Below are positions 45,728-55,381 of a stretch of 64,000 nt of DNA, one piece after another. The DNA lies in NCBI GenBank assembly GCA_938003875.1, contig CALKWO010000215.1:1-64000 (forward strand). Reading direction: 5' to 3'. The notes beneath the pieces were generated by a model. The model worked only from the letters and a program-made list of their open reading frames with translations. It did no database searches and was not told the DNA's origin. A program made the translations under genes and the position numbers. The number at the start of each line of letters is the position of its first letter. Within the stretch, counting starts at the first letter, position 1. Source of the stretch: an uncultured bacterium (GTDB taxonomy: Bacteria > Planctomycetota > Uabimicrobiia > Uabimicrobiales > JABWCH01).

Positions 45728-45772
45728 TTTGATTTTCTCCTTTTTTGGGATGTTTTTGTAGTCGTAAATATC

Positions 45773-45836
45773 TATAAATAACAAAGCCTGCCCTTCGCAA
45801 ATTTTTCCTGTGCCAGCAGGCGGTATATACGCTCTT
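45773..45836 (-). repeat. Family D element lacking its central hairpin
   Basis: Read on the minus strand: TATACCGCCTGCT|GGCACAGG, then AAAAATTTGC and AAGGGCAGGCTTTG. The copy at 56.81 kb has the same flanks but carries a 34-base hairpin (AGAGCAGATGCTAT...) exactly at the bar. The outer stem GCCTGC/GCAGGC is kept. It lies in the leader of the secreted two-domain protein, just upstream of its start. Most of 45837-45917 is A+T-rich with no other signal. Confidence 0.65.
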
Positions 45837-45917
45837 TATATATTTAAATAAATATTTAAGTACTATTATAATAAAGAAAATACCAAAAAACAAATTTTTA
45901 AAAAATAAAAAATAGCT

Positions 45918-45966
45918 ATTGACCTTTTGGTCAATTTTTTTTACAATAAACTAACCGATTGGTCAG
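45918..45966 (+). promoter_or_regulatory. Sigma-70-type promoter with two overlapping operators, upstream of the acyl-CoA dehydrogenase gene
   Basis: A -35 box TTGACC (45919-45924) and a -10 box TACAAT (45942-45947) are separated by 17 bases. The -35 box lies in the palindrome ATTGACC-TTTT-GGTCAAT (45918-45935). A second, imperfect palindrome, CTAACCGATTGGTCAG (45951-45966; 12 of 16 symmetric), covers the expected transcription start. Paired GACC/GGTC sites of this kind are typical of TetR-family control of fatty-acid or branched-chain degradation genes. The dehydrogenase ATG is at 46039. No regulator gene is adjacent. Confidence 0.55.
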
Positions 45967-46038
45967 TATTCAATAAAAAAGATTATAACATATTTTTTTT
46001 AATATAGTTGTGATGTTATTTTTTTGAAAGGTAAACTC

Positions 46039-47259
46039 ATGGCTTTTTTTGTAGATGCTCAGGAACAAAGCTTATTAAAGCTGTATGGAAAAGACCCACA
46101 ATATTCAGAAAATATAGACTTTTTAAAGAAATCCTTGGAACAATTTCTCACAAAGGAAATTGCCCCTAATGCCTATAAAAACGATTTAGAAGAGATTTTT
46201 CCCGTAGAAAGCTTTAAAAAATTAGGAGAATTAGGGTTTATAGGAATGCCTTTTCCAGAAGAATTTGAAGGGATGTCTCTCCCTTTTCCTTATTATTGTG
46301 CGGGACTGGAGAGCCTGGCAAAAGCTGATGCTGGTTTTGCCTTAGCCGTAGCGATTCATGGAACAGTGACAGATGGAATTCAGCACTACGCTTCTCAGGA
46401 AGTAAAACAGCAGCATCTTGCCGATCTGATTAGCGGCAGGAAAATAGCCTCTTTTGGATTAACTGAAACCACAAGCGGCAGCGATGCCCAAAGTATGGCT
46501 ACTTCATATAAATATGATCCACAGACAAAAGAATATATTCTGAATGGTACAAAATATTGGATCACCAATGGAATGTCAGCCGAAGTATTTTTTATCATGG
46601 CAAAAGGGCAGGATGGAAAAGTAAGTGCTTTTGTCATTGATAAAAATGGGAAAGGCACTTTTGAGCAGCATAAAATTTTAGATAAAATGGGGGTAAGAAG
46701 CTCGAATACAGCAGAGCTGGTTTTCCAGGACTATAGAGTGCCAGAATATTGCCTGGTGGGCGAGCATGGCAAAGGATTCAAATATGCTATGCGAATGCTC
46801 AATGGTGGGAGAATCACGATTGCCGCATGGTGTACTGGAATTTCCCAGGGTGCCTATGAAAAGCTTTTGAAATATTCTTATGAAAGAAAACTTTTTGGTA
46901 AATTGCTGAAGGATCTGGACAATACCAAAAAAGAGCTTGCTGAGATGATAATGGAAATCTATGCCAGCCGTGAGCTATATCAACACGCTGCATATTATAA
47001 AGAAGACGAAAAAACTGTGGCACTGAATGCAGCCATAGCCAAGGTAAAAGCAACAGAGGCATCTGTACGAATAGGAGAAAGAGCCATTCAATTAGCAGGA
47101 GGTTATGGATACGTAAAAGACTCTCGTATCGAAAGGCATCTTAGGGATGCTCTCCTGGGGCAAATCGGAGAAGGAGCGAACGAAGTCTTAAAAATTGTCG
47201 TTATTCCCAGGGTTCTTTACCAGGAATTCGAAAAAAAACCATTAACTACCATTTGGTAA
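46039..47259 (+). CDS. Acyl-CoA dehydrogenase
   Basis: FAD-dependent enzyme that puts the first double bond into acyl-CoA in beta-oxidation or amino-acid breakdown. 406 aa from the ATG at 46039 (after GAAAGG); a TTG at 46024 would add five residues. FGLTETTSGSDAQSM and YWITNGMSAEVFFIMA form the FAD/substrate region, GVRSSNTAELVFQDYRVPE the middle beta domain, and LNGGRITIAAWCTGISQGAY with IQLAGGYGYVKDSRIERHLR the C-terminal helices. IGEGANEVLK holds the Glu of the usual catalytic E-G-T-x-E position. Full length. Probably a single-gene transcript under the promoter at 45.92 kb, facing lysA. Confidence 0.93.
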   Translation: MAFFVDAQEQSLLKLYGKDPQYSENIDFLKKSLEQFLTKEIAPNAYKNDLEEIFPVESFKKLGELGFIGMPFPEEFEGMSLPFPYYCAGLESLAKADAGFALAVAIHGTVTDGIQHYASQEVKQQHLADLISGRKIASFGLTETTSGSDAQSMATSYKYDPQTKEYILNGTKYWITNGMSAEVFFIMAKGQDGKVSAFVIDKNGKGTFEQHKILDKMGVRSSNTAELVFQDYRVPEYCLVGEHGKGFKYAMRMLNGGRITIAAWCTGISQGAYEKLLKYSYERKLFGKLLKDLDNTKKELAEMIMEIYASRELYQHAAYYKEDEKTVALNAAIAKVKATEASVRIGERAIQLAGGYGYVKDSRIERHLRDALLGQIGEGANEVLKIVVIPRVLYQEFEKKPLTTIW

Positions 47260-47279
47260 TCCACTACCACTGCCAAAGC

Positions 47280-47362
47280 AATAGATTGTAGGCGCAGGGT
47301 TGCGCCGAAAAAGTCGTGTCTTCTCGAAAGCCTGACTCCAGCGCAATCCCTGCGTCTTTAAT
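47280..47362 (+). repeat. Family A half-element between convergent genes
   Basis: GATTGTAGGCGCAGGGTTGC through CAGCGCAATCCCTGCGTC: one left half only, folding as a hairpin. It fills the 112-base gap between the acyl-CoA dehydrogenase stop and the lysA stop, where it could act as a shared terminator-like stem for both convergent genes. Confidence 0.8.
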
Positions 47363-47371
47363 CAATGCGAT

Positions 47372-48607
47372 CTATAAACCCAGACAAATCTGCTTTTGGA
47401 GCAAATCTTCCCATTCTTCTCTTTTTCGGATGAGATGGTCTTTTCCTTGATAGACGAGGACTTCAGCAGGGCGAAGGCGGGAATTATATTGAGACGACAT
47501 GGAAAAACCGTATGCTCCTGCGTTGCAAAAGCATAGAATATCTCCTGAGCGAATTTCTGCTATTTCTCTTGCTGTTGCAAAAGTGTCTGTTTCGCAGATA
47601 TAGCCTACGACATTGTAAAAACTTTTTGGGGCATCAGGATTCGAGACGTTGATGATTTCATGGTATGCATTGTATAGCATAGGCCGAACCAGATGATTGA
47701 ACCCAGAGTCTACTCCAGCAAAGGGAATATTGTTGCCCTTCTTTACAACATTGGTTTTTACAAAAAAATAGCCTGCCTGGCTTACCAAAAATTTCCCTGG
47801 CTCAAACCATATCTCTACTTCTTTGCCATAGTCCATGCAAAATTTTTCCCATCTTTCCTTCATTTTTATAGCAAGCTCGGCTATGTCCAATTCTTTTTCT
47901 TCTTTTTTGTAAGCTACTTTAAAGCCACTACCGAAATCCAAAAATTTCAAACCAGGGAAGGACAGAGCTGCCTGGAATAAGACTTCTGTGCCTTGTAAAA
48001 ATTGCTCTATGCTTTTTATTTCTGAACCAGTATGAACATGCAGACCAGCAACCTGTATTTTATATTTTTGAATTATCTCTAAAATTTCTTGCAGGTCGTA
48101 TATAGAAATACCAAATTTAGAATCCGCATGGCCTGTTTGTATATGATAGTTGCCACCAGCGAGAATATGAGGCTTCAGCCTGATACAGCAAGGAACAGAA
48201 GAGGAATATTTTTCTCCAAATTTTGCTAAATTTTGTAAATCTTCAATGTTAACCAAAATATTTTTTTCCAGCACTTTTTCTATTTCTTCAAAGGAAATGC
48301 AGTTGGGGGTAAAGATAATATCTTCGGGTTTGAATCCTGCCCAAAGAGCCAGCTTTGCTTCCTCCAGAGAAACTGTATCTACTCCGCATCCCCATTTTTT
48401 GAAGAGTTGCAGGATGTTGATATTGGAAAGTGCTTTACACGCATAGCGTAATTTCCATGGTAAACAAGAAAAGGCTTCTGAAAATTTTTTATATTGCCTT
48501 TCCATAATAGAAGCATCGTAAACGTATAGAGGAACACCATATTTTTTTAGAATTTCCAGGCTGGAAATTCCTTGTAAAAAAAAGGGATGTTCAGAATGTT
48601 GAGGCAT
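47372..48607 (-). CDS. lysA: Diaminopimelate decarboxylase
   Basis: PLP enzyme making L-lysine from meso-diaminopimelate, the last step of lysine synthesis. 411 aa: PLP-binding lysine K58 in RYACKALSN, GVDTVSLEEAKLAL, HVHTGSEI, FLDFGSGF, EPGKFLV, and the active-site C-E in ICETDTFA. GAYGFSMSSQYNSRLRPAEV closes the barrel-sheet interface. All landmark motifs of the group IV decarboxylases are present. No other lysine gene is near. It is on the minus strand, 51 bases beyond the hybrid kinase stop, so it is probably not read from the same promoter as the dehydrogenase. Confidence 0.95.
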   Translation of the reverse strand: MPQHSEHPFFLQGISSLEILKKYGVPLYVYDASIMERQYKKFSEAFSCLPWKLRYACKALSNINILQLFKKWGCGVDTVSLEEAKLALWAGFKPEDIIFTPNCISFEEIEKVLEKNILVNIEDLQNLAKFGEKYSSSVPCCIRLKPHILAGGNYHIQTGHADSKFGISIYDLQEILEIIQKYKIQVAGLHVHTGSEIKSIEQFLQGTEVLFQAALSFPGLKFLDFGSGFKVAYKKEEKELDIAELAIKMKERWEKFCMDYGKEVEIWFEPGKFLVSQAGYFFVKTNVVKKGNNIPFAGVDSGFNHLVRPMLYNAYHEIINVSNPDAPKSFYNVVGYICETDTFATAREIAEIRSGDILCFCNAGAYGFSMSSQYNSRLRPAEVLVYQGKDHLIRKREEWEDLLQKQICLGL

Positions 48608-48658
48608 ATTTTTTGTATCCTGAAAACTGATTTTCCCTACTTCCCTTTGACTTTCTAT

Positions 48659-51544
48659 CTATTTGTCTGAGGGAAAAAATTCTTTTATTGTTTTTAAAAG
48701 ATTATCTTTTTTTATAGGTTTTGTAAGATGAGTATTGCAGCCCGCCTGCAAACTTTTTTCTGCATCGTCTTTTAGAGCATACGCTGTCAGGGCGATAATA
48801 GGAATAGAATTTTTTTTATTCGCTAGCTCCCATTCCCTTATTTTCTTTGTTGCTGTATAACCATCCATTACAGGCATTTGCATATCCATCAAAATAAGAT
48901 CATATTGCCCTGCTATGAATTTATCTACAGCAATTTGCCCGTTTTCTGCTGTATCTATAGTGTAGGGCATTTTCTTTAAATAGGTCTGGATCAAAAGAGC
49001 ATTGTCAGGAGAATCCTCTACTAAAAGAATTTTCAAGGAAGACAAGATGACAGCTTCTTGCTTTGCTGGGACTTTAGGATTTTTTTCTGTGCGGCTCAGT
49101 GTATATCCCAAAGCATAGGTAATGGTTCTAAAAAGGAGGTTGCGCTTGACAGGCTTTACCATATAGTTTTTGATTCCCAACTCTTTTGCTCTTGATATGG
49201 CTGATGGACTATTATCAGAAGAAAGCATGATGATGGTAAGTTCTTTGTCGAGATTTTCTTGGCTCAAGGCTTCCATAAGCTGAAAGCCGTCCATATCAGG
49301 CATTTGCTGATCTATAATCAAGAGGCGATAAGGAGATTTGTCCTCCATGTTCTTTTTCATCTCTTGTATAACCAGGGAGGCGTTCCCCAAACTCTTTACC
49401 TGTACACCCCATGCTGTCAGAATTTCTTCCAGAATCATACGATTGGTCATGTTGTCATCCACAACCATTGCTTTTAGCCCATACAGCTTGACATTTTTTA
49501 CCCAGGGCGTTAAATCCTCTTGTTTCTGGGATTCAGGAAGTTTAAAGGGTATGACAAAAGAAAAAGTACTGCCTTCGCCTGGTTTGCTGGTAATCCAGAT
49601 TTTTCCCCCCATTTTTTCTATAAGATATTTACATATTGTAAGGCCTAGTCCTGTGCCTCCGTATTTTCTTGTAGTAGAAGAATCCACCTGAGTAAAGCTT
49701 TCAAAGATAGTTTCGATTTTGTCTTGGGGGATGCCAATCCCTGTATCTTTGATTCGGAACAATAGGCGAATTTTATCCTGCTCTTGCAATTCTTTTGTGA
49801 CGTGGAGAGCGACTTCGCCTTTTTCTGTGAACTTGATGGCATTTCCTATGAGGTTAATAAGAATCTGGTTCAATCGTAATGGATCGCCTAGCAATTTCAA
49901 AGGAATATCGCTTGCTGTATGGCAGATCAATTCCAGGTTTTTTTTATAAGCGCGAATGGACATGACCTCCCCTAGTTTATTCATCAGATCTTCCATGTCG
50001 AATACAATTTCTTCCAGCTCAAGATGCCCTGCTTCTATTTTAGAGAGGTCTAAGATGTCGTTGATCAGATTAAGAAGATTGTCCCCTGCATTCGCAAAAA
50101 CCTGCACATACCTTTTTTGCTCCGCGGTCAATGGAGTTTCAGCAAGCAATTCCGCCATCCCAATAATGGCATTCATAGGAGTGCGGATTTCGTGGCTCAT
50201 GTTAGCAAGAAACTGGCTTTTGGCTCTATTAGCCTCTTCTGCTTTTTCTTTAGATGCCCTTAATTCTTGCTCCATTTTAAGGCGGTCTGAGATATCAATG
50301 AAATTTTCCAGAAGATATTTTTGGTTTTTATAAGTAACAGGAACAACCGTTTTTAAAATATTGGTCGTTGTCCCATCCAATTTTTTCAACAATCGTTCTG
50401 AATGATCTATAAGGTATCCTAAATCACAAACAGGGCACTGTCCCTTCTCTGCAGGGCAAATGAAAGAATGGCATAATCGTCCAATAAGCTGAGATGGCTC
50501 ACCTCCTGCCATTTTGGCTGCGCAAGGATTTGCATGAACGATAGTATGCGTTTTTTCCTCTATGACCACAATTCCAATCTGGACAGAATCCAGGATATTG
50601 TTGGCCCATTGCTCGCTTTCTCTGAGTGCCTGCTCCATGAGCATTCTCTTCTTTTCAGCCTGTATATTGTAGATAGCCAGGGAAATATCTCTGGCAAGAT
50701 CTTGGAAAAAGGATTGTTCTTCATGATCTTGTAAGTATTCGATTTCCAAAGATACAGACAACACTCCATAGACTTCTCCTGCATGTTCGAGCCTTATGGT
50801 ATATGTGCCTTTGTCTCCATGAACATCAGCCAAAAAACATTTTGGACAAGACTTCTTGGGATAAGGGGTGATGACGATTCCTTCTTGCTGTAGAGCCTTT
50901 TGTATACAAGCTGTCATAATGTTTTTCTGGCAAACGAAGTATTTGTCCATACCTCGCTCTGCAATGATATGAAAATTTTCCTTCCAGGAGCGTATGGCTA
51001 TCCAGGCATGATGATAGGTATGGGTTAAAGTGAGAGTATCGCATACAGCCTGCAGCATCACTCTGCTATTGTTTCCTTTGCTCAGGATTTTTCCTATCTG
51101 GTATATGGTTTCCATGACCTGCTTGATATGATCCAGCCGTTTCTCCATCTTCTTTCTTTCCGTGATGTCTCTTATGACAGCACTGGCAATATACTGGTTT
51201 TCTACCTTCCGAGAAGAAAGAGAAAGCTCAACAGGAAAAATGCTACCGTCTTTTTTTCTTCCTTCCAGCTCTACCGTTTTTCCAATAGCAGCCCCCATTC
51301 CTGTTTGGGTATATTCATGAAATTTTGCCAGCTTGACCTCTCTGTATTTTTCGGGCACAATACTTATCAAGCTTTGGCCCATCATTTCTTCTGATGTGTA
51401 CCCAAAAATTTTCTCGGCTCCTTTGTTCCATAAGCTTATATGGAGATTAGAATCAATGGAAATAACAGCATCTACCATAGTGTCTACAAGACTATAGTAT
51501 TTTTCTTCACTCTCTTGCAGTCTTTTTTCTATGGAAATCGTCAT
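48659..51544 (-). CDS. Cytoplasmic hybrid sensor histidine kinase (PAS-GAF-PAS-HK-REC-REC)
   Basis: 961 aa without membrane helices; start after ACAGGAGGAAACC. PAS 1 at about 12-130 (FGYTSEEMMGQ), GAF-like at about 140-295 with several cysteines (CPKCFLADVHGDKG), PAS 2 at about 310-425 with more cysteines (CPAEKGQCPVC), then HisKA with H451 in FLANMSHEIRTPMNA and the ATPase domain (NAIKFTE, DTGIGIP, GGTGLGLTI). Two receiver domains end the protein, with phosphoacceptor D745 (LLIIDQQMPDMDG) and D887 (LILMDMQMPVMDG). The Cys-rich PAS/GAF regions could sense redox, metal or a ligand. No partner response regulator or HPt is adjacent. Confidence 0.95.
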   Translation of the reverse strand: MTISIEKRLQESEEKYYSLVDTMVDAVISIDSNLHISLWNKGAEKIFGYTSEEMMGQSLISIVPEKYREVKLAKFHEYTQTGMGAAIGKTVELEGRKKDGSIFPVELSLSSRKVENQYIASAVIRDITERKKMEKRLDHIKQVMETIYQIGKILSKGNNSRVMLQAVCDTLTLTHTYHHAWIAIRSWKENFHIIAERGMDKYFVCQKNIMTACIQKALQQEGIVITPYPKKSCPKCFLADVHGDKGTYTIRLEHAGEVYGVLSVSLEIEYLQDHEEQSFFQDLARDISLAIYNIQAEKKRMLMEQALRESEQWANNILDSVQIGIVVIEEKTHTIVHANPCAAKMAGGEPSQLIGRLCHSFICPAEKGQCPVCDLGYLIDHSERLLKKLDGTTTNILKTVVPVTYKNQKYLLENFIDISDRLKMEQELRASKEKAEEANRAKSQFLANMSHEIRTPMNAIIGMAELLAETPLTAEQKRYVQVFANAGDNLLNLINDILDLSKIEAGHLELEEIVFDMEDLMNKLGEVMSIRAYKKNLELICHTASDIPLKLLGDPLRLNQILINLIGNAIKFTEKGEVALHVTKELQEQDKIRLLFRIKDTGIGIPQDKIETIFESFTQVDSSTTRKYGGTGLGLTICKYLIEKMGGKIWITSKPGEGSTFSFVIPFKLPESQKQEDLTPWVKNVKLYGLKAMVVDDNMTNRMILEEILTAWGVQVKSLGNASLVIQEMKKNMEDKSPYRLLIIDQQMPDMDGFQLMEALSQENLDKELTIIMLSSDNSPSAISRAKELGIKNYMVKPVKRNLLFRTITYALGYTLSRTEKNPKVPAKQEAVILSSLKILLVEDSPDNALLIQTYLKKMPYTIDTAENGQIAVDKFIAGQYDLILMDMQMPVMDGYTATKKIREWELANKKNSIPIIALTAYALKDDAEKSLQAGCNTHLTKPIKKDNLLKTIKEFFPSDK

Positions 51545-51557
51545 GGTTTCCTCCTGT

Positions 51558-51780
51558 AATTAAGAACACAGAGAAAAATAAGAAAAGAACCACAGATAAA
51601 CACAAATAGACACGGATTTTAAAATTTTTTGGGCTGTACTTTATTCATGAATAGCTATCTAAAGAAACAATAAAATTGAAAGAAAGCTATTATAAAAAAT
51701 TATTTGTGTTCATCTGTGTTTATCTGTGGTTCAAAAGCTAAAAACTCTCTGTGCCCTCTGTGTCTGTTTGTGGCCGTTTG
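51558..51780. repeat. Family B nested palindrome
   Basis: AAGAACACAGAGAAAAATAA, AACCACAGATAAACACAAAT and ACACGG at the left; TTCATCTGTGTTTATCTGTG, TCTCTGTGCCCTCTGTGTCT at the right. A core of about 60 bases (GGGCTGTACTTTATTC to TAAAGAAACAATAAAATTG) is shared with the inverted copy at 36.14 kb. It fills the 276-base gap between the GspK-like and histidine-kinase genes; nothing else is seen there. Confidence 0.8.
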
Positions 51781-51820
51781 CAGTATAAAATGAGCCACAA
51801 GCTTTTTTTAGAAGCTAATT

Positions 51821-54800
51821 TTAGCTGCCAGGTAACATAGAGCCATCATAGAGTTCATAGTACGCCGCTTTTTTCTTGGAAGACTGGTAGACCAGGATAA
51901 CGCTATCTATTAGAGGACTTCGGTAAAGAGGCGTACTCTGGGATTCTGAAGGGAAATAAATCTGATAGCAGAAGTTTTTCACTCCATAGGGTTTACCCTC
52001 CTGGGTCATAGGAATGCTGCTTTCTTCAGGTGGCTTTTCATAGTCGTTCAAAGAAGCTGTCCCAGGCAAATTGCCTAGAGATTTCATTTGCTCGAACCAG
52101 GAATTCAGGATTGTTGTAACCTTCGCTGTCTGAGAGAATCTGTATGTGCCTTTTTGACTTTCTTTGGGATCGAATTCATCAGGGCTTACATATTTATAGA
52201 TTGTACGGACTCTATTGCCCTGAGGAATCGCTAAAGAAATAGACTTCTGATAGCTGTTTTTCTCAGATTCTGAGGCAGCCATCTGGTCTATTATGGCCTG
52301 AGCAAATTCTGAGACTGCTTTTCTGAATTTTGCCAGGGCTGCATTTATATTGGCATTAGCATTTACAGAGACGGAGGTGTCTTCGATTTGTAAAACGCTT
52401 GCATATACCGAAACTGTTATAGTTGGCGATAGGGAAAGGTGCGACAGTAGATTTTTGAGTTCATCTATCATCCCAGAGTTTTCCATCATCATGTTCCATA
52501 CTTTTTCCCAGACAACGAAGGAATAGCCATCGTATTTAGGCGGTTCTTGTGCCATAGGTTTTAGCTTAAGCCCCCAGCTCCTGGTACTCCACAACAGACA
52601 AGATACTTCACCATCATCCAATGGGCCTTGCTCTTTGAATTGTCCCTGGAATACTCCATAGCAATACTTCGCCGTTTCAGTCCCAGAAACATTGGTTGCA
52701 GGCTTTGAAGGAAATCGCGAGGGAAGATAGGAAATATTGTCTATTCCTGCTCCATTAGGAACGGCTTTAAAAATGCGAAAATCGTCTATGGTCATTTCAG
52801 GAGATAGAGTACGCCTGGCACTTCCTAGATAAAAACGATTCTCTTCTTTCAGGGATTCGTCTAAAGCTGCAAATTCGATTCCCTGTAAAGATTCCGAAAT
52901 CTGTTCTTTTTCAGGAAGAATGGGAAGGTCCGTATCATAGAGTTTGTATACTACACTACCATTTTTAGCAGCGACAATTTCTTCTTTTTTAAGCTGTCCG
53001 CTCAGAGGATCTGTGGTTTCCTGGATAAAATAAAAATTTCCGCAAAGAGCCATGCCACTATGGTTTGTACCAAATTCCTCCATAGATGTTCCATTTCGCC
53101 ATCGCATTGCAAAATGATACCATTCATTGCTATGAACGCCATAACGATAGCCCGTTTTCTGGGGATCTAAGCTTATGGTTCTACAGAATGTCACATACTC
53201 ATAAGGCATTTTATGGATTCCAGGATTTTTAGGGCCTGTGTAATCATAACAAAAGTATTTATTTTTTACCTGGATTTCCAACTTCCGCAGGAAAGGAAAA
53301 TCTGCATCTTCTGTCATACCTCCCTGTGGCCCTGTCACTTTCATCTGGATTTCCCTTTGTACTCCATGCAAAAGCCCGTCTACATTCATATCATGCTGTG
53401 TGGAGAAAAATACTGTCCGCCATTGCGTAGAAAGCCAGTTGCGATTGAGTTTGAACCAAAACATCAAAGTGCCTTCATTGACAGCCCCTGTATTGACCAA
53501 AAGCAGGTTTTCTAAAGGGGGAAAAATTCCATTTTCTTCAGCAGTGGCTTTATAATAAAGCATTTGAGAATTTTCTGCGTTGTTGGATGCTTTAAAGCAA
53601 GTTCCATCAGGCAAAAGGCTGCCATGAGCAGGGAGGCTTGTTCCATTATGATTGGGAAATGCAGGTAAAGGATATTGAGCGGGAACCATGCTTTCTCTGG
53701 TAAATTCCTCATCTCCCATAGGATCTACCGAGGCTACGCCTTGTTTTCCTTTATATGTACTGTTAAAATCTAAGGCGAATCTTTGATTTGCTGGATCATC
53801 CAAAGAGGTAGATCCTGTCGAGATAGAATAAGCCATAGGCATAATGAACCCAAACGATTTACTGGCAGCCTGTAGCAAATCGCTATCTGAAGTAAATTGA
53901 CGTTGCAAATTGTTTCCATAAGTAAACGCATTCAATCCTTGCTGGCCTTCGACAAAGATTCCTTTGCGTTTTTCTATATCAGGTTTTACACTTCCATTTT
54001 CTTGCAATCCCCCATAAAATACGCTGCTCAGACCACCTTCGAAATCGTACTGGTTCTTGTAGCCTACAATATTGAAGATTTTTACAACAGCGTATTTTTG
54101 TGTAGCAAAAAAAGGGAAGCCCCTTTCCTCTAAAATTTGCCCTAAGGATGTTATCTCGAAGATTCCATAGGGATAAAAACAAAATTCTGTTGTATAATGG
54201 CTTAGCTCTGTTTTGTTGATACTTTTGTACAAAGGCATATCAGGATTGCCTCTTTTCAGGCTTACATGAGGGTCAAAATTGGCTTTCAGGATGGCAATCT
54301 TGATGTCAGCCAGGGGACTCTGATAAAATGCTCCGCCTGCTTTTTTCTGATTATCGAAGAATTGATGCACCTGATCCCAATTCTGAATCATCTGGGACTG
54401 CCTTGTCGCCGCAATAAGAGCAGCCAGATGAGATGCTTCTGTGAAAGTGATCTTGACTCTTTGTCCAGAGCCATCCATGCCAACACCTTCCTCCAAATTT
54501 GCCATAAGGGCTGTCAACACAGTAGGCGATGCTGTATTGATGTTTACAGGGCTTCTATAGTCGATCTGGTAGCTCTCATTCTGGAATGTATCAGGGCGAA
54601 TGGTTTTATAGACACTATAGGCTTGCAAATCTTCAATCAGAGGATAAACGGTAATATAATCCCATATATATTTCATATCCTCTCTTGTGATCGTTGCCAT
54701 GCCTCCGTCTTTTCGGCTGTAAGTACCTATCAAGTCTAACTTGCTGCGAAAACCGCGCATGTTGTTTCGCTTTTCTATGATTTCTTTGCCTAGCAGTTTC

Positions 54801-55381
54801 AAAGGGCCATAGCTGTCGCCTCTTTCACTTTTATAAGGTTCCTGCATTGCGATTTGCTGGCTTAGAGTATCCAGAAGTTTACCCATAACGCTCACAGAGT
54901 AATCGTTTTGGGGATTTCCAGGATCCATCTGGCTATTCAAATTGATCTGAGAGGTAGTGTCGAATATTTTTAAGGTAAAAACCTGTCTGGGGTCGTTGTT
55001 TACTCTGCCACTGACCTTGCGTCCTTTCACTGGATCGCTTTCTTCTGCTTTGGGAATGGCAAGCTGGTATGAAGGAAAAGCAATGGGATTGGCATAAATT
55101 TCTTGCAAGGGAACCATTTCTGCAGGCCCACCAGCAAGGCGATAGAACCAAAGTTTATTCACAAGACTGATGTCTCTGTGAAAATCAAGACGCAGTTGTG
55201 CAATAGCATAGTCTATGCCAGCCTGAGCGATTAAAGAACCATTCATACTATCGCTATAGTTCATCACAGATTGGTTTTCCAAAATGGTCAAGTTAAAAAA
55301 ACTGACACCCATAATGGAAAGCACGAATAGCACAGAAAGCACCATGACTAGTGCTGCTGCTCTGTATTTTCGGGTTTTCAT
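51821..55381 (-). CDS. GspK/PilX-type minor pseudopilin with a LamG-like insert
   Basis: 1186 aa, start after GGAAAGGAGAAAATAGTT. The N-terminus has a short basic stretch and a long hydrophobic helix (ALVMVLSVLFVLSIMGVSFF) followed by N-x-T-I-L-E-N-Q, then QAGIDYAIAQL, as in GspK and PilX minor pseudopilins of type II secretion or type IV pili. A GspK-like helix-hairpin motif, PVNINTASPTVLTALMANL, lies near residue 280. From about 610 to 850 a concanavalin/LamG-type beta domain appears (GTLMFWFKLNRNWLSTQWRT ... EWYHFAMRWRNGTS ... MTIDDFRIF). GspK proteins are about 300-350 aa, so this is over three times longer. No other secretion gene is in the window. Confidence 0.8.
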   Translation of the reverse strand: MKTRKYRAAALVMVLSVLFVLSIMGVSFFNLTILENQSVMNYSDSMNGSLIAQAGIDYAIAQLRLDFHRDISLVNKLWFYRLAGGPAEMVPLQEIYANPIAFPSYQLAIPKAEESDPVKGRKVSGRVNNDPRQVFTLKIFDTTSQINLNSQMDPGNPQNDYSVSVMGKLLDTLSQQIAMQEPYKSERGDSYGPLKLLGKEIIEKRNNMRGFRSKLDLIGTYSRKDGGMATITREDMKYIWDYITVYPLIEDLQAYSVYKTIRPDTFQNESYQIDYRSPVNINTASPTVLTALMANLEEGVGMDGSGQRVKITFTEASHLAALIAATRQSQMIQNWDQVHQFFDNQKKAGGAFYQSPLADIKIAILKANFDPHVSLKRGNPDMPLYKSINKTELSHYTTEFCFYPYGIFEITSLGQILEERGFPFFATQKYAVVKIFNIVGYKNQYDFEGGLSSVFYGGLQENGSVKPDIEKRKGIFVEGQQGLNAFTYGNNLQRQFTSDSDLLQAASKSFGFIMPMAYSISTGSTSLDDPANQRFALDFNSTYKGKQGVASVDPMGDEEFTRESMVPAQYPLPAFPNHNGTSLPAHGSLLPDGTCFKASNNAENSQMLYYKATAEENGIFPPLENLLLVNTGAVNEGTLMFWFKLNRNWLSTQWRTVFFSTQHDMNVDGLLHGVQREIQMKVTGPQGGMTEDADFPFLRKLEIQVKNKYFCYDYTGPKNPGIHKMPYEYVTFCRTISLDPQKTGYRYGVHSNEWYHFAMRWRNGTSMEEFGTNHSGMALCGNFYFIQETTDPLSGQLKKEEIVAAKNGSVVYKLYDTDLPILPEKEQISESLQGIEFAALDESLKEENRFYLGSARRTLSPEMTIDDFRIFKAVPNGAGIDNISYLPSRFPSKPATNVSGTETAKYCYGVFQGQFKEQGPLDDGEVSCLLWSTRSWGLKLKPMAQEPPKYDGYSFVVWEKVWNMMMENSGMIDELKNLLSHLSLSPTITVSVYASVLQIEDTSVSVNANANINAALAKFRKAVSEFAQAIIDQMAASESEKNSYQKSISLAIPQGNRVRTIYKYVSPDEFDPKESQKGTYRFSQTAKVTTILNSWFEQMKSLGNLPGTASLNDYEKPPEESSIPMTQEGKPYGVKNFCYQIYFPSESQSTPLYRSPLIDSVILVYQSSKKKAAYYELYDGSMLPGS

